From the NCBI RefSeq assembly GCF_012726235.1, contig NZ_JAASAH010000011.1, positions 149,190 through 213,189 on the forward strand: 64,000 bases of DNA. The letters run 5' to 3'. The DNA comes from Streptomyces sp. HNM0574 (lineage in GTDB: Bacteria > Actinomycetota > Actinomycetes > Streptomycetales > Streptomycetaceae). The position numbers and the translations under genes are program-made. Below the pieces are notes generated by a model. The model was given only the letters and a program-made list of their open reading frames with translations, was not told the DNA's origin and ran no database searches. Shown here piece by piece: positions 55,624 through 63,180 of the stretch. Numbering within the stretch: the stretch's first letter is position 1; each line of letters opens with the position of its first letter.

Positions 55624-56976
55624 CTATGAACTGCTGCCGCTCGACGGCCCGAAGAACTCGACCTCGGCTATCGCCAGTTGCTTGTTGTCGGTAGCACCGT
55701 AGGAGGAGCGCACGGTGAGCCGTACCGCGCTGGCGGAGCCGACCTGGAAGGAGCGGAGCTGGCCGCCCGCCGCCTGGTCGAGGGTGAGCCGGTGGGTCTC
55801 CTTCTTGCCGTCGGCCTTGGTGACGGTCGCCTCCACCTCCTGCGGCAGGGCCGACTTGGACAGTTCGTCGGCCTTGGCCGAGGTGCCGGGCGTGATGATG
55901 ACGTCGAGCAGCCTCGGGGGCCGGTCGAAGTGCGCCTCGACCCACTCCCCCTCGGCCGACTTGGTCACGCCCGGGCCCCACCAGGTGTCGTTGCGCTTGT
56001 CGAAGAGGAGCTGCGGATCGTGCCCCGAGTAGGAGCGCGAGGCCGCGACCGAATTCGGCTGGACCGGCGCCCGCTTGGCGAAGTGGTCGCGCACCGCGTG
56101 ATACGCGGCGGGGGCGTTGAGCACCGCGACCGCCACCAGCGCCAGGACGAGGACGCCGACCACCCAGTTCAGCACCCGGCCGAAGCCCCGGCGCAGCCGC
56201 GGCCGGTCGCCCGCCCACGGCGTCTCCCGTCCGTCGCGTCCGAAGAGGCGGCGCCACCAGGGCAGCGGGGCCTCGGGCGGGGCCTCCTCGCGGCGGGTCA
56301 TCGGCATCGCGCAGCGGCCGCAGAAGTGCCGGTCGGGCCGGTTGGGAGTGGCGCACCAGGGGCAGGGCGTCCCGCCGCGCTCCCCCGACTCCCCTGCCGG
56401 GGCGCGGACTTGGGGCCGGTCCGCGTCCGGGCGGCCCGGCAGCACGGGGGCCACGGACGGCTGCGGCGCCTGCGGCGGGTCGGGCTCCTCGACAGGCACC
56501 AGCAGGGAGCGGGCCCGGGCCGCCGTGTCGTCCGGGTGCGCGGGCGGGGCCTGCCGCGGGGGTGCTTGCGGGGCCCGGTCCGCGGGCGGGGCCGGCTCCG
56601 GGGGCTGGGAGCCCGGCGCGTCGAGGGGTCCGGCCGGTGGCCCGAGGGGCGCTCCGGCGGCGTCCCCCGGTCCGGCTTCGGGCGGGACCGGCGGCGTCCC
56701 GGGACGGCCCGGCTCACCGTCCGGCTCCGGGTTTCCGGCGGGCCCGGACGGTTCCGGGGGCCCGGCGGCCCCGCCCGGTGTCCGCTGCGGCCCCTCCGCC
56801 TCGGCGAGTTCGGCGATGCCGGCCGTGCCGGCGCTCGTCCAGCCGAGCACCGCGCCGCAGGAGTCGCAGAAGGACTGGCCGGGCTCCGCCCGTACGCCGC
56901 ACTCGGGGCAGTTCAGGGCGCCGCCGGGTCCGGACGGGCCCCTCCCGGGCCCGGTGCCGGAGGTCTGGCTGCTCAT
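55624..56976 (-). CDS. CIS-associated membrane protein: zinc ribbon, one TM, discoidin-like domain
   Basis: 450 residues. Residues 20-45 form a zinc ribbon (NCPECG and FCDSCG), a long Pro/Gly-rich disordered stretch follows, then a second ribbon (CPWCATP and FCGRCA), a single membrane helix (FGRVLNWVVGVLVLALVAVAVL) and an extracytoplasmic discoidin/galactose-binding-like domain (SRSYSGHDPQLLFDKRNDTWWGPG to IAEVEFFGPS). Layout and place match the bitopic protein reported as CisA in the Streptomyces CIS, required for membrane association and firing; this match is from memory. The ATG overlaps the upstream gene stop. It is the last gene of the CIS operon. Confidence 0.85.
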   Translation of the reverse strand: MSSQTSGTGPGRGPSGPGGALNCPECGVRAEPGQSFCDSCGAVLGWTSAGTAGIAELAEAEGPQRTPGGAAGPPEPSGPAGNPEPDGEPGRPGTPPVPPEAGPGDAAGAPLGPPAGPLDAPGSQPPEPAPPADRAPQAPPRQAPPAHPDDTAARARSLLVPVEEPDPPQAPQPSVAPVLPGRPDADRPQVRAPAGESGERGGTPCPWCATPNRPDRHFCGRCAMPMTRREEAPPEAPLPWWRRLFGRDGRETPWAGDRPRLRRGFGRVLNWVVGVLVLALVAVAVLNAPAAYHAVRDHFAKRAPVQPNSVAASRSYSGHDPQLLFDKRNDTWWGPGVTKSAEGEWVEAHFDRPPRLLDVIITPGTSAKADELSKSALPQEVEATVTKADGKKETHRLTLDQAAGGQLRSFQVGSASAVRLTVRSSYGATDNKQLAIAEVEFFGPSSGSSS

Positions 56977-57530
56977 CGTTCGGTGCTCCCTTCTGCGGCG
57001 GTCACCTGGACCGTGTACGGCATGTGGGCCGGGCGGGCGGCGGCCACGAGGGTGTCGAGACGGTGCTCGTCCGCCGGGGTCGGGTCGGGAAGGCGCAGGG
57101 CGACGTGCAGGCCGGGGCGGCGTTCGCCCGGGATCGCGCCGCGCGGCCGCACGCTCCAGGCGGCGGCCCCGCTCTCGGTGATCTCGGGTGCCACGCCGAA
57201 GGCGAGCCGTACCGTCTCGGACAGGCCGCGGCGGGTGCCGCGGATGCGGTGCAGATGGGCGGCGGCCGCGACGGCCGCGCGCAGCCGCTGCTCGGGCTCG
57301 GTGCCGTCGGTCTCGGCGCCGACCCAGCCGCCGAGCCAGCGGGTGAAGTCCTGCGGGGCGAGGGCGGGTGTGAAGTAGGAGTCCAGGCAGTCCAGGACGT
57401 TGAGCAGGGGCGCGACGGTCTCGTCGAGCCCGGCCACGAACTGCTGCGCGAGACGGTCGTCGGCGAAGATCGCGGGCAGCATCAGGCCGAGCGGCGAGGA
57501 GGATCCCAGGCCGTCGACGGGCCCCCTCAC
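56973..57530 (-). CDS. Phage tail protein I-like CIS baseplate protein
   Basis: 185 residues. The pattern SSPLGLMLPAIFADDRLAQQFVAGLDETVAPLLNVLDCLDSYFTPALAPQDFTRWLGGWVG is interrupted by an acidic loop and then HLHRIRGTRRGLSETVRLAFGV, as in tail-protein-I/gpI-like components that join the baseplate wedge. The C-terminus carries a proline-rich strand (HVALRLPDPTPADEHRLDTLV). GTG 57530 overlaps the stop of the baseplate J-like gene, and its stop overlaps the following gene. Confidence 0.85.
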   Translation of the reverse strand: MRGPVDGLGSSSPLGLMLPAIFADDRLAQQFVAGLDETVAPLLNVLDCLDSYFTPALAPQDFTRWLGGWVGAETDGTEPEQRLRAAVAAAAHLHRIRGTRRGLSETVRLAFGVAPEITESGAAAWSVRPRGAIPGERRPGLHVALRLPDPTPADEHRLDTLVAAARPAHMPYTVQVTAAEGSTER

Positions 57531-59485
57531 GCGCCGTCCCCGATCACGCGGACCCGGTGGTCGTAGGAGAAGACCAGGGCCGGGGGTTCGAGGTCGATGC
57601 GGTCGGTGGGGTCGCCGCGTTTGCCGGTCAGCGGGTCGGCGGGGTGCAGCCGTACCTGGTCGACGAGTTCGACGCCGGGGACGCGCTGGAGCACGGCGTG
57701 CAGCTCGCCCGCCTGCACCCGGCGCCCGAACGGCCAGCCGGTGCCCTCCGCGCCGCCGGTCAGCGCGTCGAGATGGCGGTAGAGCGCGTCGTGCGCCCGG
57801 CGCCGTACCCGGTCGGTGTCGACGCCGGGGAAGGCGTGCACGGTGGCGACGACGGTGACGCCCTGGTAGTACGGCGGGCCGACCGCGACCCGGGTGCCGA
57901 TGAGCCGCCGCTCGTCCAGGTGCCGGGTGATGCGCTTCAACAGGGCCTCGCCGGGGACGAGTTGCTCGAAGCGGAGCCGCCCGCCGGGGTCGGGCACCGC
58001 CTGCGGCACCACCAGCACCCGGACCGCGTAGGCCCCGTGCTCGTTCTCCTCGCCCTCCAGGCAGGTGATGCGGGCCGTCTCCGGTGCGGCGCGGCGGGCG
58101 AGTTCCTCGTAGTCGCGGAGGGTGACGGCGCGTTCCTGGGCGCGCAGGGTGACCGGGGCGCGGGTCTTGGCCTCCTCGACGGTCTCGCCGTCGACCCCGC
58201 CGCGCGCCGCCTCCCGGTTGACGACCTCGGAGACGTACGGGACGGAGTCCCGCAGCACCTGCACGGCGCCGCGGGCGACGTTGCCGGCGCGGCCGCCGCC
58301 GATCCGGTAGCGGCGGGCGCGGAGCACGGCGCCCTTGGCCGGGAGCGCCCCGAACTGCCGCAGCGAGCCGTCGGGTTCGCGGACGGACGGGCCGAAGGCG
58401 ATCTCGCCGGTGGCCGCGTCCAGGGTGATGTGCCGGTCGCCGGGGCCCGAGGCGGCGAAGTGCGGGACGACCTGCCAGTCCTGCCAGCCCTCGCCCTCGG
58501 AACTCTGGAGCAGCACCGGCGGGTCGTCGCCGACGACGGGCGCGTGCGCGAGCCGGAGCCGCTGGCCCGGCAGCCCGGTGGCCTCGCCCAGCGGCTCGTC
58601 CCGTACGGGCTCGGCGTGCACGGCCCGGGTGGTGCCGCCGAGCGTGCACGCCTCGGCGGACCGTACGGTCGGCGACGCGGTGTAGAACGGCTGCCCGGAG
58701 CGGGGTTCGGTGACGCGGCAGCGGACCCAGCCCGCCTGCTGTCCGCCGGTGCGGGAGAGGGCGTGGCCGCCGGGGACGTGCAGGATCACCTCGCCGGGAC
58801 GGTTGAGTCCTCCGGTGCCGTCCCGGTCGACCTCGCAGGCGGCCCAGCCGTCCTCCGTCCACGCCTCCCAGACCAGCGGCGGCTGGCGCGGGTCGACGCC
58901 GACGCCGTCGACGCGGCTGTCGAGTTCCAGCGCGATCGCGCAGTGCGGGACGGCGGCGCTCAGCCCGAACAGCAGGCAGTCGCCGGGCCGGGGCGCCTCG
59001 GCGAAGCACATCAGGTCCCGGCCCTCGGCCAGGTCGGTGGTCCGGTCGGTGACCGGGCCGTCCTGGTGGTGCACCATCAGGTGCCGCAACTCGCAGGAGA
59101 CGACGGTGAGTTCACGCTCGGTGGCGAAGACCACCGCCTCCTCGCTCTCCGTGCGCAGGGTGGCGACCTCGGTCCCGACGGGCAGCAGCACCGCCTCCTC
59201 CTGCGGCGCGGACAGCCAGAACGTGACGTCGGTGCGGGCGGCCGAGGGCGGGAAGAGGGTGATGCCGATCAGGTCGAGGAAGGCCAGGTGGTTCTTCTCC
59301 GGCACCCGGTTGAGCCGGTAGACGATCTGGTCGGCCATGTGCGCGACGGTCTCGACGAGGGTGATGCCGGGGTCGGAGACGTTGTGGTCGGTCCACTCCG
59401 GCGCGCGCTGCTGGATGTAGCGCTTGGCGTCGTCGACGAACTGCTGGAAGCGGCGGTCGTCGAGGTTCGGGGAGGGCAGTGCCAT
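57527..59485 (-). CDS. CIS baseplate protein, gpJ/gp47-like
   Basis: 652 residues. It opens with LPSPNLDDRRFQQFVDDAKRYI and APEWTDHNVSDPGITLVETVAHMADQIVYRLNRVPEKN, the signature of putative baseplate assembly proteins of CIS (Afp11/12 type). The central part includes TAVRDEPLGEATGLPGQRL-like strands and a jelly-roll domain, and the C-terminal region RVRRRAHDALYRHLDALTGG with GWPFGRRVQAGELHAVLQRVPGVELVDQV is the J-protein fold that binds the wedge ring. Start overlaps the gp25-like gene stop by one base. The protein forms the wedge around the spike in the particle. Confidence 0.92.
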   Translation of the reverse strand: MALPSPNLDDRRFQQFVDDAKRYIQQRAPEWTDHNVSDPGITLVETVAHMADQIVYRLNRVPEKNHLAFLDLIGITLFPPSAARTDVTFWLSAPQEEAVLLPVGTEVATLRTESEEAVVFATERELTVVSCELRHLMVHHQDGPVTDRTTDLAEGRDLMCFAEAPRPGDCLLFGLSAAVPHCAIALELDSRVDGVGVDPRQPPLVWEAWTEDGWAACEVDRDGTGGLNRPGEVILHVPGGHALSRTGGQQAGWVRCRVTEPRSGQPFYTASPTVRSAEACTLGGTTRAVHAEPVRDEPLGEATGLPGQRLRLAHAPVVGDDPPVLLQSSEGEGWQDWQVVPHFAASGPGDRHITLDAATGEIAFGPSVREPDGSLRQFGALPAKGAVLRARRYRIGGGRAGNVARGAVQVLRDSVPYVSEVVNREAARGGVDGETVEEAKTRAPVTLRAQERAVTLRDYEELARRAAPETARITCLEGEENEHGAYAVRVLVVPQAVPDPGGRLRFEQLVPGEALLKRITRHLDERRLIGTRVAVGPPYYQGVTVVATVHAFPGVDTDRVRRRAHDALYRHLDALTGGAEGTGWPFGRRVQAGELHAVLQRVPGVELVDQVRLHPADPLTGKRGDPTDRIDLEPPALVFSYDHRVRVIGDGA

Positions 59486-59955
59486 CAGTCTTCGCTCTCG
59501 CTTTCCACAGAGGTGCCCGCTGGTCCCGCGTTCGTGTCGTCCGCGCCGGTGCCGTCCGGCTCGTCGTGGGAGGGGATGACGTAGAACGGGAACACCAGGC
59601 TGCGCGGGTTGTTGGTGCCGCGGATCGCGTAGCGCACGTCGATGTAGAGCACGCTCAGATCGCCGCCCGCGGTCACCTCGACGTCGTTGACCTCGACGCG
59701 GGGCTCCCAGCGGTCGAGGGCCGCGTACACCTCGTGCTGGATGCGTCCCGCGGTGGCCTCGTTGACCGGTGCGAAGACCAGGTCGTGGATGGCGCAGCCG
59801 AATTCGGGGCGCTGCGGCCGCTCCCCCGGCGCGGTGCCGAGCACGAGGCGGATCGCCTCCTCGATCTCCAGCTCCCCGCTGACCAGGGCGATGCCGCCGG
59901 TGGGCCCGATGCGCAGCGGGAACCCCCAGCCGGACCCGACGAACTGTTCGGCCAT
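59485..59955 (-). CDS. gp25-like baseplate wedge protein
   Basis: 156 residues. Landmarks: GSGWGFPLRIGPTGGIALVSG, EIEEAIRLVLGTAPGERPQRPEFGCAIHDLVF, APVNEATAGRIQHEV and WEPRVEVNDVEV, all of the gpW/gp25 family (lysozyme-like fold without activity) that starts sheath assembly at the baseplate. The EPR-type pattern is R-P-E-F-G. The C-tail is acidic and disordered. The start at 59955 has a strong GGGGAGGGGGCC, and it ends one base into the next start. Confidence 0.92.
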   Translation of the reverse strand: MAEQFVGSGWGFPLRIGPTGGIALVSGELEIEEAIRLVLGTAPGERPQRPEFGCAIHDLVFAPVNEATAGRIQHEVYAALDRWEPRVEVNDVEVTAGGDLSVLYIDVRYAIRGTNNPRSLVFPFYVIPSHDEPDGTGADDTNAGPAGTSVESESED

Positions 59956-59995
59956 CAGTGGCCCCCTCCCCTTCTCCCGACGTGCCGCCGCGCCG

Positions 59996-61924
59996 TCACG
60001 GGATCGGATACGGCTTGTTGTTGACCAGGACCACGCCGTTGATCAGGTGGGTGGCCGCGCGCAGGCCCAGGTTGGCGGCGGCCTGGATCTGCACCGTGCC
60101 GCCCGCGTTGACCGTGGCGGCGCCTCCGGCGGCGAGGGACGCGGCGGCCGCGGCTCGCAGGCTCAGCGCCCCGGCCGCGTTCACGTTGACGAGGCCGCCG
60201 AGCGAGCCGAGGTTCACCGCGCCCTGGCCCTGGAGCGTGAGCGGGCCGCCGCTGCGGATGGTGACGGCCTGTCTGCCCCGCAGGTCGAGCCGGGTTCCGG
60301 CGTCCACGGACACCGCGCCGCTGCCCTTGATCCGGACCGCTCCCTTGCTGGTCACGGTGATCTCCGTCTTGGTGCGGTCCAGGTTGACGGTGAGCTTGTC
60401 GTCGCCGCTGGCGACGCGTACGCCCTGCTTGCGGCTGCGCGAGCCCTGGCTCAGCAGGTCGACCCGGTTGCCCTGCCGGTCGGAGAGGGTGTGCCGGGCG
60501 GCCTTCTTGCGTACGCCGTCGTGCAGCGGGACGTCCTTGACCGGGGTCGGTTTGTCGCGCCCGTTGTAGAGGCCGCCGATGACGAACGGGTGGTCCAGGG
60601 CCCCCCGGTCGAAGGCGACGACCACCTCGTCGCCGACGTCGAGCGGGAAGATCCCGCCGCCCGCGGTGCCGCCCAGCTGCACGGTGCGGGTCCAGTCGCT
60701 GACGTAGGTGCCGTCGAGCCAGGGGAAGCGGAGCTTCACCCGGCCCTGCTTGAGCGGGTCCTGGACGTCGGTCACCAGGGCGTTGGCCACGCTGGGCAGC
60801 TTCGCCGCGCCGCCCCCGTCGCCGCCCGAGGTCAGCCCGTACAGGGAGCGCCACTGCCGGCCGCTGACGGTCACCCAGGTCTGGTAGGGCGCGTCGTCGG
60901 CGAAGACGTGCCGGACGGAGGTGGCCGTGTACTTGCCCTCGAAGGGGACGCCCACGTCCCGCAGCGTCACCGGCAGTCCGGGGCGCAGCTGCGGGTTGCC
61001 GCGCACGGTGACCTCCAGTTCGGCGAAGGAGGAAGCCACGTCGTCGGCAAGGGAGTTGGTGGCGTTCTTCGCCTCGGCCTGCTTGTCGTACGGCACGCCC
61101 GTCTCGACGAGTTTCTGCCCGCGGAACGCCTTGGCGGCCTCGGCCGGCTTCTTGCCGATGGCGACGCCCTGGGTGCTGGTCGCGGTGGCGGTGGCGGTGA
61201 CCGCCTTCTTGGTGGTGACGTCCCAGCCGCGCGATTCGACCTTGCCGATCTGGTCGGCGGCCGAGATCGCGGCCCGGCAGCGCAGCACGTCCTTGCCCGC
61301 GTGCAGCACGAAGGCGCTCTTGTCGCCCTCGGTGCTGGTCGGCGGTGCCTTGGCGGCCGGGTCGGGGGTGACGAAGCAGAACCTGCCGCGCGCGTCGAGG
61401 GACATCACGCGTTCGTTCTCGTCGGCCAGGCGGGAGAGGAAGTCCCAGTCGGAGACGTTGGCCTGGCTGATGAACTCGTACACCGTCTTCGTCGGCGTGA
61501 TCCTGCCCAGCGGGATGCCGCTCTGCCGGGCCAGCTTCCGCGCGATGTCCGAGGCGGTCTGGTTGCGGTACGCGGCGACGCGGCGCTGCCGCATCAGCCG
61601 GTGGCCCTTGTCGTAGCCGCGGATGACGGTGAACGTGCCGGTCCCGTCGTACTCGCTCTCCATTCCGGTGACCTCGCCGGTGAGCAGCGGCGTCTGCGCG
61701 CCCCGCCCGTCCGCGACCGGCGAGACGACCACCTTGGTGCCGAACCTGACCTTCTGCTCGCCCAGCAGCCGCCCGTGCGGGTCGCGGAAGGTGAGCTGGA
61801 ACGCGCCCGGCACGCCGGCGCCCAGGTCGACCCATGCCTCGACGAGGTCGTCGGCGACCTTGTCGGGCAGCTTGGCGCCGCCCAGCTTCACGTGCACGAC
61901 GTTGGAGAAGGACGCCTTGGTCAT
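59996..61924 (-). CDS. VgrG-like CIS spike protein
   Basis: 642 residues combining a gp27-like N-terminal part (LTFRDPHGRLLGEQKVRFGT, then NQTASDIARKLARQSGIPLG and DWDFLSRLADENERVMSLD), a gp5 OB-fold with NALVTDVQDPLKQGRVKLRFPWLDG and HPFVIGGLYNGRDKPTP, and a C-terminal beta-helix of Gly/Ala repeats (VSVDAGTRLDLRGRQAVTIR, NVNAAGALSLRAAAAASLAA). The trimeric spike would puncture the target. There is no lysozyme insert or effector extension. ATG 61924 overlaps the LysM gene stop (ATGA). Confidence 0.92.
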   Translation of the reverse strand: MTKASFSNVVHVKLGGAKLPDKVADDLVEAWVDLGAGVPGAFQLTFRDPHGRLLGEQKVRFGTKVVVSPVADGRGAQTPLLTGEVTGMESEYDGTGTFTVIRGYDKGHRLMRQRRVAAYRNQTASDIARKLARQSGIPLGRITPTKTVYEFISQANVSDWDFLSRLADENERVMSLDARGRFCFVTPDPAAKAPPTSTEGDKSAFVLHAGKDVLRCRAAISAADQIGKVESRGWDVTTKKAVTATATATSTQGVAIGKKPAEAAKAFRGQKLVETGVPYDKQAEAKNATNSLADDVASSFAELEVTVRGNPQLRPGLPVTLRDVGVPFEGKYTATSVRHVFADDAPYQTWVTVSGRQWRSLYGLTSGGDGGGAAKLPSVANALVTDVQDPLKQGRVKLRFPWLDGTYVSDWTRTVQLGGTAGGGIFPLDVGDEVVVAFDRGALDHPFVIGGLYNGRDKPTPVKDVPLHDGVRKKAARHTLSDRQGNRVDLLSQGSRSRKQGVRVASGDDKLTVNLDRTKTEITVTSKGAVRIKGSGAVSVDAGTRLDLRGRQAVTIRSGGPLTLQGQGAVNLGSLGGLVNVNAAGALSLRAAAAASLAAGGAATVNAGGTVQIQAAANLGLRAATHLINGVVLVNNKPYPIP

Positions 61925-62664
61925 CGCAGCTCCCCCACTTCCTCGGCGGCCGGCAGGACGAGTTCCGCTCCGGTGGGCAGCCGCGCGGGGTCGTCGATGC
62001 CGTTGGCCTCCGCGATGGCCCGCCACACGGCGGCGTCCCCGTACTCCCGCCAGGCCAGCGACTGCAACGAGTCGCCCGCGACGAGCCGGTGCACGCGGGC
62101 CGCGTTCAGCGCGCCGGACGTCGGGTTCTGTCCCTTGGCCTTGGCCGGGATCTCGTTCAGCCGCACCTGGCAGGTGGCCCGGATCGGCACCCCCGTCGTG
62201 CCGAACAGCGAGTAGGTCACGTCGACGGAGGAGACGTACGCGGTGAACCGGGCCGTCTTGAACGAGCCCCACTGGAAGACCACCCAGGGCGTCGACGGCT
62301 GCTTCGCGGCGATGCTCTTGCGGGTCACCTCGCAGCAGGAGAAGAGGGACTCCACCTTCTTCATGACGCCGTTGCCGCTCGGCCGGTCCGAGGAGTCCAG
62401 GAAGATCTCCACCGTCATCTCGCGCGGCTCGGGACCCATGAACTCCGGTACGGCGCCGTCCCGTACGGCCGCGGTCGGGGTGGTCTTCCACTGGGCGCGC
62501 CGGCTCAGCGCGAGCTGCGACGGGTTGAAGTCGAACGCGAAGTTCCGGATCAGCGCGCCCGGGGTGGTGCTCTGCCCGATCGGCGGCTCGTGAATCGCCA
62601 ACGAGGCCCGGACCAGGCTCTTGCCCGCCCCGCCCCTGGAGCCTCTGCCGCCCCTGCCTGCCAT
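61921..62664 (-). CDS. LysM-domain CIS tube-cap/connector protein
   Basis: 247 residues. The N-terminal part (TPGALIRNFAFDFNPSQLAL, then PREMTVEIFLDSSDRPSGNG) and the middle FKTARFTAYVSSVDVTYSLF fit the Afp7/gp53-like connector that joins the tube to the spike; the C-terminal LysM motif is HRLVAGDSLQSLAWREYGDA to IDDPARLPTGAELVLPA. It bridges the tube and the VgrG-like spike in CIS particles. ATG 62664 has AAGGAGCGGGACTC upstream; the stop overlaps the spike gene. Confidence 0.9.
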   Translation of the reverse strand: MAGRGGRGSRGGAGKSLVRASLAIHEPPIGQSTTPGALIRNFAFDFNPSQLALSRRAQWKTTPTAAVRDGAVPEFMGPEPREMTVEIFLDSSDRPSGNGVMKKVESLFSCCEVTRKSIAAKQPSTPWVVFQWGSFKTARFTAYVSSVDVTYSLFGTTGVPIRATCQVRLNEIPAKAKGQNPTSGALNAARVHRLVAGDSLQSLAWREYGDAAVWRAIAEANGIDDPARLPTGAELVLPAAEEVGELR

Positions 62665-62719
62665 GAGTCCCGCTCCTTCGCTGGTGTGATGCCGTGTTCC
62701 CGGTTCTTCGATTCCTGGT

Positions 62720-63145
62720 TCAGTCCGTGAAGCCGTGGTGCGTGATCTCCAGAACCTCCGTGGCCACGCCCGGACTCGACGGGTCGAGCCGGGGGCCCTG
62801 CCAGCTGACCGGCAGCACGTCGATCAGGCCCCAGCGGGCCACCTCGGTGCCGTCCGCGCGCAGTGCGGCGATCTGCGCGGTGGGCCGGGTGACCCCCGTG
62901 GTGACGGAGGAGATCCAGGCCGCCACCTTGGTCGTGTCCGGGGTCAGCGGCCGGGTCAGCCGGATCGTGGAGAAGGTCACCCGCGACGGCAGCTGCCACA
63001 CGAACCCGTTGTTGCCGCCCTCCTGGCGCTGCTCGATCTCCACCGAGGAGGACAGCCCCTCGCACCCGTTGAAGTAGCCCAGGCTCGCGCCGTCGATGGT
63101 CAGGGTGAAGAAGACGGTGGAGGCCGGGTCGGGATCGCTGGGCAT
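62720..63145 (-). CDS. CIS inner tube protein, gp19/Hcp-like
   Basis: 141 residues. SDPDPASTVFFTLTIDGASL, YFNGCEGLSSSVEIEQRQEG, then VTFSTIRLTRPLTPDTTKVAAWISS and WQGPRLDPSSPGVATEVLEI match the phage tail tube (gp19/T4-like) family used as inner tube or tube-initiator in extracellular and cytoplasmic CIS. The YFNGCEGL is typical. It is the second complete structure gene of the operon; the ATG 63145 has AGAAAGGCG upstream. Gap to the LysM gene is 55 bases. Confidence 0.9.
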   Translation of the reverse strand: MPSDPDPASTVFFTLTIDGASLGYFNGCEGLSSSVEIEQRQEGGNNGFVWQLPSRVTFSTIRLTRPLTPDTTKVAAWISSVTTGVTRPTAQIAALRADGTEVARWGLIDVLPVSWQGPRLDPSSPGVATEVLEITHHGFTD

Positions 63146-63180
63146 CGCGTACGCCTTTCTGGAGTCGGGAGCGGGGACGG

